From CAVQTK01 sp963716455 (GTDB taxonomy: Bacteria > Pseudomonadota > Gammaproteobacteria > Coxiellales > Coxiellaceae), in assembly GCA_963716455.1 (NCBI GenBank), contig CAVQTK010000007.1, positions 1 to 64,000 on the forward strand: a stretch of 64,000 bases of DNA. The letters run 5' to 3'. A model generated the notes under the pieces. The model was not told the DNA's origin. It did not search any database and saw only the letters and a program-made list of their open reading frames with translations. The stretch's first letter is position 1, and the number at the start of each line of letters is the position of its first letter. The translations under genes and the position numbers were made by a program. Below, piece by piece: positions 17,245 to 25,605 of the stretch.

Positions 17245-18027
17245 TTACCACCCTCCCATCATGACTGCTGTTAGTACAAAATCAAAACCTAATACTAGTA
17301 GGGAAGAAAATATTACCGATTTAGTGGTAGCTCGACTTATTCCAGCGGCATTGGGGGCTGAATAATAACCTTGATAGACTGAAACCCACATAATCACAAA
17401 ACCGAAAACAATACTTTTTATAATTCCATTAACCACATCGTCCCGAAAATCCACAGCTGTTTTCATATTAGCCCAAAAAGAACCATTATCAATACCCAAC
17501 CAATCCACACCTACAAAGTGCCCTCCAGCAATTGCCACTAAATCAAATAAAATTACTAGCATAGGCAGGGAAATGATCCCAGCCCAGAGCCGTGGGGCGA
17601 TAATTTTCCATAAGGGATCAACCGCCATCATTTCCATCCCACTAATTTGCTCCGTAGCCCGCATTAAGCCAATTTCAGCAGTTAATGCAGAACCTGCACG
17701 CCCTGCGAATAATAAAGCTGCTACTACAGGGCCTAATTCACGTACTATGCTTAAAGCAAGTAATTGTCCTAATTCTTGCTCTGCACCAAATTTCCTTAAG
17801 GTATTATAGCCTTGTAAAGCAACTACCATTCCAATAAAAAGTCCCGATAATAAAATAATCACTAAGGAAAGAACGCCAACTTTATACAATTGCATAGATA
17901 ACAGTGGCCAAGTATGTTTGAATTTCGGAGGTTTACACACAGTGCGAACCAGAAAAATACCCGAAATTCCTAAATTTTGACAAAAATCGATGCCAGATTG
18001 ACCTATTCTTTGTAAGTAACTCAACAC
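17245..18027 (-). CDS. mlaE: MlaE, permease subunit of the phospholipid transporter
   Basis: MlaE is the membrane-spanning dimer of the MlaFEDB ABC transporter. The 260-residue protein has five or six hydrophobic segments and the hallmark permease region: SGLFIGMVVALQGYNTL, FGAEQELGQLLALSIVRELG, VVAALLFAGRAGSALTAEIG and MRATEQISGMEMMAVDP, which contains the coupling helix that contacts MlaF. It starts at a GTG that overlaps the stop of mlaF by a few bases, implying coupled translation. Confidence 0.96.
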   Translation of the reverse strand: MLSYLQRIGQSGIDFCQNLGISGIFLVRTVCKPPKFKHTWPLLSMQLYKVGVLSLVIILLSGLFIGMVVALQGYNTLRKFGAEQELGQLLALSIVRELGPVVAALLFAGRAGSALTAEIGLMRATEQISGMEMMAVDPLWKIIAPRLWAGIISLPMLVILFDLVAIAGGHFVGVDWLGIDNGSFWANMKTAVDFRDDVVNGIIKSIVFGFVIMWVSVYQGYYSAPNAAGISRATTKSVIFSSLLVLGFDFVLTAVMMGGW

Positions 18028-18833
18028 AAATTTAAATCCTCTTCATAACTTTTTGCAGGATAGTGAAAAGCAACTGGTCCATCAGGTAAGCCTTCAGTGA
18101 ATTGCCGAACCTCGATAGATGATCCGTTGGAAAGTAATTGCTTAGGTTCACCTTGACCCATTATTTTGCCTTCAGCAATGATATACATGTAATCTGCAAT
18201 TTTTGCAGTTTCTGTAACATCGTGAGAAACCACAATGGAAGTTAATCCTAAGGAGTCATTAAACTGCCGAATAAGCTTTAATAATACTCCTCGTGAGATA
18301 GGATCTTGTCCCGTAAAAGGTTCATCATAAAACATAAGTTCAGGGCTCAAAATGGTAGCTCTGGCCAAAGCTACGCGACGAGCCATACCGCCAGAAAGTT
18401 TTTCAATACCTAATTGTTCCGCACCTCTTAAACCCACTGCATTCAGTTGCATTAACACTAAGTCTCTAAGCATATCTTCTGGTAAATCGGTATGTTCTCT
18501 TAAAGGAAAGGCTACATTCTCAAAAACATTTAAATCCGTAAATAAAGCACCACTTTGAAATAAAACTCCTATACGACGACGCAAACGATATAAATCACTA
18601 TGGGACAAACGAGAGATGTTGATATTATTAATCATTATTGTGCCTGAATCGGGTTTTAGTTGGCCTCCCATTAAATTTAGCAGGGTGGTCTTACCACTGC
18701 CACTCGGACCCATTATTGCAGTGATTTTATAACGAGGGATATCTAAATCAATTCTCTTGAAAATTGGTCGGTTTCCTTGCGAAAAACATAATTGACGAAT
18801 TTGTATCGCAGTGTTCATGAACTCACTAAACAT
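18021..18833 (-). CDS. mlaF: MlaF, ATPase subunit of the phospholipid transporter
   Basis: MlaF powers phospholipid transport between the outer and inner membranes. The 270-residue ABC ATPase has Walker A GPSGSGKTTL, Q-loop in VLFQSGALF, signature LSGGMARRVALARA, Walker B LMFYDEPFTGQDP and switch His in VVSHDVTE. Start chosen at MFSEFMNTAIQ with an AGAGAAA site upstream; starts 12-20 codons earlier give an atypical charged lead. First gene of the minus-strand mlaFEDCB-murA run, divergent from kdsD across a gap of about 150 bases, exactly as in Escherichia coli. Confidence 0.96.
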   Translation of the reverse strand: MFSEFMNTAIQIRQLCFSQGNRPIFKRIDLDIPRYKITAIMGPSGSGKTTLLNLMGGQLKPDSGTIMINNINISRLSHSDLYRLRRRIGVLFQSGALFTDLNVFENVAFPLREHTDLPEDMLRDLVLMQLNAVGLRGAEQLGIEKLSGGMARRVALARATILSPELMFYDEPFTGQDPISRGVLLKLIRQFNDSLGLTSIVVSHDVTETAKIADYMYIIAEGKIMGQGEPKQLLSNGSSIEVRQFTEGLPDGPVAFHYPAKSYEEDLNLC

Positions 18834-18989
18834 ACTTTTCTCTCGCTCATTTCGCATCTTATTTCTGCCTATCATCCTACCCAATGAGCACAATTTTTGG
18901 TATGATACACTAAGTTATAGTACATGCATATCGAAAATAAAAGAGTGATGCATTTTTTTTTTACGAACATAAAACCTTGGGCCTAATTA

Positions 18990-20009
18990 ATGACTATCCT
19001 TGTTTCGGAATCAAAAAATCAAGTTGTTAAAAAAACTGAACGGTTCTGCCAACTTGGCAGGGCGGTGATACAAACAGAACTCCATGCAATTGCAGCCTTA
19101 GAACATCGTCTGACACATTCATTTTCTCAAGCTTGTGAGATTTTACTTAATTGTCGAGGCCGCATTATTGTGATGGGAATGGGAAAATCCGGACACATCG
19201 GTCGTAAGGTTGCCTCAACGTTGGCAAGTACGGGAACTCCTGCTTTTTTTGTCCATCCAGCTGAGGCTAGCCATGGAGACATGGGTATGGTCACCTCTCA
19301 AGATGTTATCATAGCGTTTTCCAACTCAGGTGAAACTCCTGAACTATTGAATATCCTTCCAGTAATTAAACGTTTAGGGGTAGCTTTAATTGCTATCACA
19401 GGTAAAATCAACTCCACTTTAGCCATGGTTTCAAGTGCTCACCTTGACGCAAGTGTTGAACAAGAAGCTTGCCCCTTGGGTTTAGCTCCTACCTCTAGTA
19501 GCACAGCCTCTTTAGTAATGGGAGATGCTTTAGCAATCGCTTTATTAGAGGCAAGAGGTTTCACTGAGCAAGATTTTGCTTTATTTCATCCAGGGGGTGC
19601 TTTAGGGCGTCGCCTCTTGTTACGTGTTGAGACTTTGATGCATACTGACAAAGCCTTGCCAAAAGTTAATGAAAGTTGTCTTTTGAGTGATGCCTTGCTT
19701 GAGGTTACAAATAAACGTTTGGGCATGACGACTGTTGTGGGAGAGAATGGCCGCTTATATGGAGTATTTACCGATGGCGATTTGCGCCGTGCCATAGATG
19801 GCGGGCACGATATCCGTTCTACCTCCATTAGTGAAGTAATGACTCGCCATTGCGTAACTATACCACCCCAACTTTTAGCTACAGCTGCTTTGCAAATTAT
19901 GCAAGCACATAAAATTACTTCTTTAGTCGTTGTTGATCCAATGGATACTGAACAAAAACCGGTGGGCGTAATACACATTCATGATTTACTACAAGCGGGT
20001 GTTGTTTAA
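18990..20009 (+). CDS. kdsD: Arabinose-5-phosphate isomerase KdsD
   Basis: KdsD interconverts ribulose-5-phosphate and arabinose-5-phosphate, the first step to Kdo of LPS. The 339-residue protein has an N-terminal SIS sugar-isomerase domain (IIVMGMGKSGHIGRKVASTLASTGT spans it; also SHGDMGM, AFSNSGETPELLN and CPLGLAPTSSST) and two C-terminal CBS domains starting at about LMHTDKALP and VMTRHCVTIPP. It opens a plus-strand run with kdsC and the lpt genes. Two bases separate it from kdsC. Confidence 0.96.
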   Translation: MTILVSESKNQVVKKTERFCQLGRAVIQTELHAIAALEHRLTHSFSQACEILLNCRGRIIVMGMGKSGHIGRKVASTLASTGTPAFFVHPAEASHGDMGMVTSQDVIIAFSNSGETPELLNILPVIKRLGVALIAITGKINSTLAMVSSAHLDASVEQEACPLGLAPTSSSTASLVMGDALAIALLEARGFTEQDFALFHPGGALGRRLLLRVETLMHTDKALPKVNESCLLSDALLEVTNKRLGMTTVVGENGRLYGVFTDGDLRRAIDGGHDIRSTSISEVMTRHCVTIPPQLLATAALQIMQAHKITSLVVVDPMDTEQKPVGVIHIHDLLQAGVV

Positions 20010-20011
20010 TT

Positions 20012-20482
20012 ATGCAACATATTAAATTGTTGGCCCTGGATGTAGATGGTGTATTGACCGATGGTACACTCTGGTTTGGTGCACAAGGAGAAGAATTGAA
20101 ACGTTTTCATATTCATGATGGATTAGGCCTAAAACGCCTACAAAAGACTGGGATTACTATAGCTATCATTTCTGGCCGATTTAGTCTTGGAGTCAGTCGC
20201 CGCATGGAGGAATTGGGTATCAGTCATATTTATCAAGATTGTGATGATAAACTCGAAATATTTAAAAATCTAATTAAGGAATTAGCAATAACACCAGAAG
20301 AAGCAGCTTATGTAGGCGATGATTTGCCAGATTTACCGGTATTAAAAGTCGTTGGGTTGAGTATAGCAGTCGCAAACGCTTGTCCTGAAGTTCTAGCCAT
20401 TGCCCATTGGAAAACTACTAAGGAAGGCGGCAAGGGTGCAGTCCGCGAAATATGTGATCGCCTGCTGGCTTTGCATAATTGA
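20012..20482 (+). CDS. kdsC: Kdo-8-phosphate phosphatase KdsC
   Basis: KdsC removes phosphate from Kdo-8-phosphate to release Kdo. It is a small HAD-family enzyme of 156 residues without a cap domain, working as a tetramer. Motif I is LALDVDGVLTDG with the nucleophile and acid Asp, motif II Ser is in AIISGR, the Lys of motif III is in DKLEIFKNL, and motif IV is YVGDDLPDLPVL. It starts two bases after kdsD and ends 24 bases before the LptC start. Confidence 0.97.
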   Translation: MQHIKLLALDVDGVLTDGTLWFGAQGEELKRFHIHDGLGLKRLQKTGITIAIISGRFSLGVSRRMEELGISHIYQDCDDKLEIFKNLIKELAITPEEAAYVGDDLPDLPVLKVVGLSIAVANACPEVLAIAHWKTTKEGGKGAVREICDRLLALHN

Positions 20483-20506
20483 CGAGTGTATTTATGTGAG
20501 GTAACC

Positions 20507-21073
20507 ATGATTCGCTGGCTAAACATAACTTTAATCAGTATTACCGGAATTAGCATATGGATTATTTTAAGCAATAATCATGTTTCGCAACTATCTACCT
20601 CTGGAGAGATTTTAGACGGTTTTATGACACAAGCTTATTATACTCAGTATGATGCTAGAACCGGAAAAATTCATACTCAAATTTATTCTCCTAAAATGAC
20701 TCATTACAATCGGAATAATACCTCTTACTTTTCTCAACCTCATTTGTTACTGTATGCAAATAATAATTCCAATTGGCAAGTTAGTGCGAAATATGGAAAA
20801 GCAACTTATGATGGAGAAAAAGTGGAAGTTTGGGATCAGGTAGAAATTCATCAACCGACCTATTTAAATCGGCCTGAGATTCGGATTATCACTGATGGAG
20901 CCAGCATCTATCCTCACCTCTATTATGCAAAAACTCAACTTCCAGTAGTAATCACTCGTGCCAATGCGAGTGTTCAAGGAAGAGGCATGCAGGCTAATTT
21001 TAAAACAGGTATTTTTAAATTACTGTCTCAAGTCAAGGGTATTTATGAACCTGTTCCGAAAAATAACTATTAA
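20507..21073 (+). CDS. lptC: LptC, LPS export protein
   Basis: LptC is a bitopic inner-membrane protein that takes LPS from LptBFG and passes it to LptA. The 188 residues start MIRWLNITLISITGISI, giving an N-terminal membrane anchor, followed by a periplasmic beta-jellyroll with IHTQIYSPKMTHYN, VWDQVEIHQPTYLNRPEI and the C-terminal ARANASVQGRGM-like segment (here TRANASVQGRGMQANF). The start at ATG 20507 is supported by GAGGT just upstream. It overlaps the LptA start by 29 bases. Confidence 0.93.
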   Translation: MIRWLNITLISITGISIWIILSNNHVSQLSTSGEILDGFMTQAYYTQYDARTGKIHTQIYSPKMTHYNRNNTSYFSQPHLLLYANNNSNWQVSAKYGKATYDGEKVEVWDQVEIHQPTYLNRPEIRIITDGASIYPHLYYAKTQLPVVITRANASVQGRGMQANFKTGIFKLLSQVKGIYEPVPKNNY

Positions 21074-21605
21074 ACCTTTTGTAAAACCTTCGTCTTTTGG
21101 CCTAAGAAGACTAATAATAATATTTATATCATTCAATATTTTTGTAAATGCCTGGGCATTAGATGAGGATCAATATCAAACCTTACATATAAGTTCAGTT
21201 GCAGCCACTTATGATCGAGAACATCATCTGACAGTATATGAAGGTAATGTTCAAGTTGAACAAGGAACTTCTCACTTAGATGGGGATAAAGTTACCATCT
21301 ATCAGTCAAAAGACAACAGTATTATAAAAATGATCGCTAATGGAAAACCTGCTCATTACCATACCATCCCTTCCCCAAATAAAAACCAGTTGTTTGTTGA
21401 AGCATTACAGATTACTTACACCCCCCAGGAAAAAATAGTATTACTTGAAGGAGCTGGGCAAGTTAAACAGGAGGAAAATCTATTCACCGGTCCACACATA
21501 TGGTATGATATGAAAAACGGGATTGTTCATTCTATAACAAATAATGAAAACGAGCGCACTGTGGTAATCATTCAACCCCCTCCACCCTCTCCCCACCCAG
21601 GCTAA
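21045..21605 (+). CDS. lptA: LptA, periplasmic LPS bridge protein
   Basis: LptA forms the periplasmic bridge that carries LPS to the outer membrane. The 186-residue product has an OstA-type domain: SVAATYDREHHLTVYEGNV, HLDGDKVTIY and a KIVLLEGAGQVKQEENLFTG segment. An N-terminal hydrophobic segment (RLIIIFISFNIFVNAWA) should be a signal peptide with cleavage after NAWA. Start chosen at MNLFRKI (21045), preceded by AAGGG and overlapping lptC. The codons for residues about 14-20 lie in a 19-base motif that recurs elsewhere in the window, so part of the signal region may be repeat-derived. The C-terminus is proline-rich (PPPPSPHPG). Confidence 0.92.
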   Translation: MNLFRKITIKPFVKPSSFGLRRLIIIFISFNIFVNAWALDEDQYQTLHISSVAATYDREHHLTVYEGNVQVEQGTSHLDGDKVTIYQSKDNSIIKMIANGKPAHYHTIPSPNKNQLFVEALQITYTPQEKIVLLEGAGQVKQEENLFTGPHIWYDMKNGIVHSITNNENERTVVIIQPPPPSPHPG

Positions 21606-21611
21606 TCCCTT

Positions 21612-22343
21612 ATGCCCACATCAATTTTAACAGCTCAACAATTAAGCAAACGGTATAAGTCTCGCCAAGTCGTTAAAAGTGTTTCACTAGAAATAAAGGC
21701 TGGAGAAGTAGTAGGGTTACTGGGGCCAAATGGCGCGGGAAAGACCACAACTTTTTATATGATTATCGGATTAGTAATTCCAGATGGTGGTCAAGTAAGT
21801 ATTAATCAGCAAGATATTACTAAAAAACCCTTACATCAAAGAGCTCGTCTAGGTATCGGTTATTTACCTCAAGAAAGATCAATTTTTCGTAAGCTCAGCG
21901 TAGGGAAAAATATTATGGCCATTTTAGAATTACGCAAAGATCTTACAAAACAACAAAAAAAAGAGAAATTTGAACACTTACTTCATGAGTTCCACATTGA
22001 ACATCTTAAAGACATTATTGCGATAAGCCTTTCTGGTGGTGAGAGTCGAAGAGTAGAAATCGCACGCGCTTTAGCAAAAGATCCTTACTTTATTCTGCTC
22101 GATGAACCTTTTGCTGGTATTGATCCTATTTCAGTAGTAGATATTAAGCGTATAATTATGCATTTACGTGATCGAGGTATTGGAGTTTTAATTACTGATC
22201 ACAATGTTCGTGAAACTTTAGACATCTGTCAACGTGCCTATATTGTCAATGAGGGACAGATTTTAGCACAAGGCGCCACTTATGAAATCTTGCATCACCC
22301 CCAAGTTCGCAAGGTTTATTTAGGTGAAGATTTTAATTTGTAA
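21612..22343 (+). CDS. lptB: LptB, LPS export ATPase
   Basis: LptB is the cytoplasmic ATPase that drives LPS extraction from the inner membrane with LptF and LptG, which are not in this window. The 243-residue ABC protein has Walker A GPNGAGKTTTFYMI, Q-loop LPQERSIF, signature SLSGGESRRVEIARAL, Walker B FILLDEPFAGIDP and switch His in ITDHNVRET. The family's IGYLPQERSIFRKLSV is exact. In most gammaproteobacteria rpoN follows; here a GC-rich hairpin and hpf follow instead. Confidence 0.98.
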   Translation: MPTSILTAQQLSKRYKSRQVVKSVSLEIKAGEVVGLLGPNGAGKTTTFYMIIGLVIPDGGQVSINQQDITKKPLHQRARLGIGYLPQERSIFRKLSVGKNIMAILELRKDLTKQQKKEKFEHLLHEFHIEHLKDIIAISLSGGESRRVEIARALAKDPYFILLDEPFAGIDPISVVDIKRIIMHLRDRGIGVLITDHNVRETLDICQRAYIVNEGQILAQGATYEILHHPQVRKVYLGEDFNL

Positions 22344-22353
22344 ATAAAAATTC

Positions 22354-22369
22354 CCGCGGCAAGCCGCGG
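22354..22369. promoter_or_regulatory. GC-rich hairpin between lptB and hpf
   Basis: A perfect 7-bp inverted repeat CCGCGGC / GCCGCGG with a two-base loop lies in the 55-base gap, in otherwise A/T-rich DNA. There is no clean T run, so it may attenuate transcription or be an RNA processing or stability element rather than a full terminator. Confidence 0.5.
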
Positions 22370-22398
22370 CGAATAAATTTTAAATTTAAGGAGAGAAC

Positions 22399-22689
22399 AT
22401 GCAAATACAAATGACTGGACATAATGTGGAAATCACTCCAGCAATTCGCAGTTATTCTGAAAAAAAGCTACAACGAGTCATTACTCATGCTGTTAAAATT
22501 ATCAATATTCATTTAACCCTGCATGTAGAAAAATTAAATCAAGTCGCGGAGTGTTTAATTAGTATTCCAGGCTCAAAAATTCATGCCAGTGCAAGTTCTG
22601 ACAATATGTATGAGAGTATCGATAAACTCACTGATAAACTCATTCGACAATTGAATGCACACAAAGAGAAATTTACTGATCGTGGTTAA
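22399..22689 (+). CDS. hpf: Ribosome hibernation promoting factor (short form)
   Basis: HPF binds the 30S decoding region and helps form inactive 100S ribosome dimers in starvation. The 96-residue protein starts MQIQMTGHNVEITPAIR and has a beta-alpha-beta fold with SEKKLQRVI, EVLN-like AECLISIPGSKIHASA and DNMYESIDKLTDKLIRQLNAHK. It is the short form without a C-terminal dimerisation domain, as in enteric bacteria. A ribosome-binding site AAGGAGAG precedes it. It is two bases from ptsN. Confidence 0.95.
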   Translation: MQIQMTGHNVEITPAIRSYSEKKLQRVITHAVKIINIHLTLHVEKLNQVAECLISIPGSKIHASASSDNMYESIDKLTDKLIRQLNAHKEKFTDRG

Positions 22690-22691
22690 TC

Positions 22692-23147
22692 ATGAAATTA
22701 AAATCATTATTTATGCCAGAGCTAATGCTCTGTAAAATTTCTGTTAATACAAAAAAAGAAGTCCTGAAAAAAATCAGTCTACTAGCACACGCAATAGATG
22801 CACGTGTCAAACAGTCGGATATTTTAGAAAGCTTAACTGTACGTGAGCGATTGGGCAGCACGAATATCGGTTACGGCATAGCCATCCCTCACGCACGTAT
22901 TAAAAATCTTAATAGTGTTTTATGTATCCTTATCACGTTAGCGGATCCCATTTCGTTTGATGGAGAAAAAGAAGAAGACAAAATAGATATTATATTTGGA
23001 TTGTTAGTTCCGGAAGAAGCTACTCAAATGCATTTGAATATTTTGGCGCAGCTTGCCGAGCGTCTTCAAGACCCTCTCTATAGACAACATTTACGAACCG
23101 CTTTAACTGTGGAAGAGTTATACGAGACAGCAAAAAAAGATGATTAG
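22692..23147 (+). CDS. ptsN: PTS IIA-like nitrogen-regulatory protein PtsN
   Basis: PtsN (EIIA-Ntr) is the last phosphoacceptor of the nitrogen PTS and regulates potassium transport and stress responses in other bacteria. The 151 residues include SLTVRERLGSTNIGYGIAIPHARI, which contains the phosphorylated His (IPHAR), then VLCILITLADPISFDG, FGLLVPEEATQMHLNILAQLA and a C-terminal helix. The stop overlaps the HPr-kinase start by 8 bases. No PtsP/EI gene is in the window. Confidence 0.96.
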   Translation: MKLKSLFMPELMLCKISVNTKKEVLKKISLLAHAIDARVKQSDILESLTVRERLGSTNIGYGIAIPHARIKNLNSVLCILITLADPISFDGEKEEDKIDIIFGLLVPEEATQMHLNILAQLAERLQDPLYRQHLRTALTVEELYETAKKDD

Positions 23148-23604
23148 CTTTACTACCTTACATGGGACCATGATGTGTGTGTATGGGTGTGGCATTTTGA
23201 TTACCGGTCAACCTGGCATCGGCAAAAGTTTACTTGCTTATCGACTATTGGACCGCGGTCATCAATTAATAAGTGATGATGCCACTGATATATTTTTTTC
23301 TTCTCAATTTTTAATTGCTCGTTGTCCTCCTACTATTAGTAATTGGTTGTGGATTAACACACGTGGTTTAATAGTCGTAACAAAATGCTGGGGAAAAAAA
23401 TCTTTGAAGGTAGAGCAACATTTGGATTTAATACTTCATCTTCAAAAGGAATCTAATTTAGTTAAAGGTAAATTTAAATTATATAGGACTGACCAAAATA
23501 TTTTTGGCATCACCGTGCCAAAAATAACTTTGGAGACCTTAAACATAAATCAAAATTTGTCGTTACTGGTTGAAAACATCAGCAATTTCCAGCAACTTTT
23601 TTAG
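23140..23604 (+). CDS. hprK: Short HPr kinase/phosphorylase-like protein (C-terminal domain only)
   Basis: The 154-residue sequence corresponds to only the kinase domain of HprK. The P-loop is GQPGIGKS, followed by LLDRGHQLISDDATDIF, a conserved acidic pair, and NTRGLIVVTKCWG, resembling the family's RGLGIINV signature. The N-terminal domain of Firmicutes HprK is absent, as in short proteobacterial forms. It would phosphorylate Ser46 of HPr, and the adjacent HPr does carry Ser46. Here it sits where rapZ sits in enteric bacteria. Translation is probably coupled to ptsN by the 8-base overlap. Confidence 0.8.
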   Translation: MISFTTLHGTMMCVYGCGILITGQPGIGKSLLAYRLLDRGHQLISDDATDIFFSSQFLIARCPPTISNWLWINTRGLIVVTKCWGKKSLKVEQHLDLILHLQKESNLVKGKFKLYRTDQNIFGITVPKITLETLNINQNLSLLVENISNFQQLF

Positions 23605-23631
23605 CACATATAATCGGGTAGTAAAATAGAT

Positions 23632-23871
23632 ATGTTAAAAAAAAATATTACTATTATAAACAAACTTGGCTTACATGCTCGAGCTTCTGTCAAATTAATT
23701 AATCTAGCTTCACGTTTTCAAAGTGACATTTTCCTTCGATATAATGGGCGAGAAATAAATGCCAAAAGTATTCTTGGCATTATGGCACTGGGAGCGGCAC
23801 AAGGTACGGAAATAGAATTAATCGTTTCAGGTACAGATGAAGCTATTGCCTTAGAAAAATATGTGAACTGA
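23632..23871 (+). CDS. ptsH: HPr-like PTS phosphocarrier, C-terminus altered by a frameshift
   Basis: HPr/NPr relays phosphate from EI to EIIA proteins. The active His15 is in KLGLHARAS and the regulatory Ser46 in AKSILGIMALG, at exactly the canonical positions. The open frame stops at 79 residues (EKYVN). If one A is added to the A run at about 23852-23856, the frame continues as CELITDRFGEEE and stops at 23898-23900, giving the normal 89 residues with the conserved last helix. So this is a one-base deletion or a homopolymer sequencing error. The truncated form lacks most of the last alpha helix and may be unstable. Confidence 0.88.
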   Translation: MLKKNITIINKLGLHARASVKLINLASRFQSDIFLRYNGREINAKSILGIMALGAAQGTEIELIVSGTDEAIALEKYVN

Positions 23872-24132
23872 TCACTGATCGATTTGGTGAAGAAGAATAA
23901 TTTTCTCATATATATCCGTTCTGTTTTGAATTTCGGTGTTTAAGTCAACTCGAATTCGCCAAACATTAATAATTTCCATATTTGTTCTATCAAATTGACG
24001 ACTTCTGGCGACAACGCCGCAGTAGCCCAAAAGACGAAGGTTTTGCAAGAAATATATTGAACAATGTTCAATATAAATGTATAGTACCTCCATGATTTAT
24101 TAATTTTATAAATTCACTAAATGGAGAAATAC

Positions 24133-24714
24133 ATGAAGAAACAAATTTTGTTCACCCTTACAACTGCTGTCCTTATATCTACTCACGTTAGTTTAGCTGC
24201 TAGCCCTCCTCCCATCAATAAACCTTGGAATCAGTACCAAGGGTTTTATGTTGAAGCTAACACTGGTGTTAATATTTATAATATCAAGGTCTTTAAGAGT
24301 GAATCAGGTTTAAAAGGTTTTGGATGGAATACCGCCTTTGGTTATCGTTTTACACCTCACTTTGGTGTTGAAGGAGTATTTATGTATCCACTAAGCTCTT
24401 TATCCGCTGCGATGCGTCTTACATTACCCATAGGCCAACGAGCTGCCTTTTTTGGAAAATTAGGCCTTATGTATGCCTTTGGCGCAAATGAAAAAAACAA
24501 TGATGACAATAGCGAAAATAATAATGGCAACGAAGGCGATAGTGGAAATGATAACAAAAGTCATTCAACATCCAGTAAAATTCTTCCTTACACAGGACTG
24601 GGATTTAGCTATGCGTTAACGCAAAATTTAGAAATGTCTGTACAATGCCAGGGTCTAGTGCTTGGAGTTGTAAATGCAGGCTTACTGAGCACCGGCCTTA
24701 CTTATCACTTTTAG
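24133..24714 (+). CDS. Small outer-membrane beta-barrel protein, function unknown
   Basis: The 193-residue protein begins with a signal peptide (MKKQILFTLTTAVLIS, likely cleaved after SLAA). Alternating hydrophobic strands follow, such as GFYVEANTGVNIYNI, WNTAFGYRFTPHFGVEG and FFGKLGLMYAFGA, and the chain ends in Phe (LTYHF), as is typical for outer-membrane insertion. A loop of about 30 residues rich in Asn, Asp and Glu (NNDDNSENNNGNEGD) lies between strands and would face outward. Start chosen at MKKQ because GGAG lies 8 bases upstream. It resembles the opacity/OmpA-like barrel class, but no specific family is recognised. Confidence 0.7.
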   Translation: MKKQILFTLTTAVLISTHVSLAASPPPINKPWNQYQGFYVEANTGVNIYNIKVFKSESGLKGFGWNTAFGYRFTPHFGVEGVFMYPLSSLSAAMRLTLPIGQRAAFFGKLGLMYAFGANEKNNDDNSENNNGNEGDSGNDNKSHSTSSKILPYTGLGFSYALTQNLEMSVQCQGLVLGVVNAGLLSTGLTYHF

Positions 24715-24725
24715 AGCAATTACAT

Positions 24726-25602
24726 ATGTCAAAAAAAATACTTTACACTGTCCTACTTAGGCTGGTTAATGATCTTTAGTTTCGCTACCTACTCGCACCT
24801 ATTCCAAAGGTGCGGGTAGCCTTAGTCTTAGGCGGCGGCGGAGCACGTGGTTATGCACACGTTGGGGTAATTAAAGTGCTGGAAAAAGCGGGCATTCCAA
24901 TTGATTTAATCGCCGGCGCAAGTTCAGGGAGTCTGATTGGTGGGTTATATGCGGATTCGGCTAATGCAGACGCAATTGGAAAAAATCATGTTATCTACTA
25001 ATTTAAGAAGTTTTGTAGATATTAATTTGCTGCCAGGTCAAGGTGGATTAATTACGGGCTCAAAGGAACAACAGTTTTTACTCAGCCATTTACGAGCACG
25101 GAATTTTAATGATTTGAAAATTAAATTTGTAACTGTAGCCACGAATTTAGAAACCGGTGACCCGGTTACCTTAGATCAAGGATCGATAATAGCCGCGATT
25201 CGAGCCTCCACTGCTTTGCCAGGCCTAGTGCGACCTGTGCATATGAATGGATTAACATTGGTAGATGGTGGAGCTGCTGAGCCAATTCCAGTTAAACTCG
25301 CTAAGCGTTATCATCCTCAAGTGATTATAGCGATTGACATCAATCAATCTTTAGGAGAAACCATTCCTGTAATGGCTTATGGTATTTATAGCCGGGCACA
25401 AGATATAATATGGCGTCGTTTGACGGCATACTCTTGTGCGGAAGCAGATATCATTCTTCGACCTGAGGTTGGCGACATTGGCACTTTTGCATTGCAGCGA
25501 AGAGAACAACTGGTAAAGCTTGGCGAACAAACTGCCCAAAGGGAATTACCAAAAATCTTGCAACTTTTACGACAAAAACATATTGCATTAGTGGCAGTAT
25601 AA
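24726..25602 (+). pseudogene. Patatin-like phospholipase/esterase (RssA type), disrupted
   Basis: The catalytic core is recognisable: oxyanion loop VLGGGGARGYAHVG, nucleophile Ser in GASSGS, and the Asp in LVDGGAAEPIP. A short N-terminal lead from ATG 24726 (MSKKILYTVLL) runs in the same frame but hits a TAG about 17 codons in; a GTG at 24810 would restart at the core. A one-base frame change near 24968 separates the nucleophile half from the rest (LEKIMLSTNLRSFVDI onward). Without correction no enzyme with both catalytic residues is made. Followed after 3 bases by a broken TetR gene. Confidence 0.82.
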
Positions 25603-25605
25603 ATC

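Noticed and set aside
23872..24093. Minus-strand open frame of 73 codons
   Set aside because: It runs through the restored end of HPr and through a copy of the 20-nt repeat motif; no recognisable protein features.
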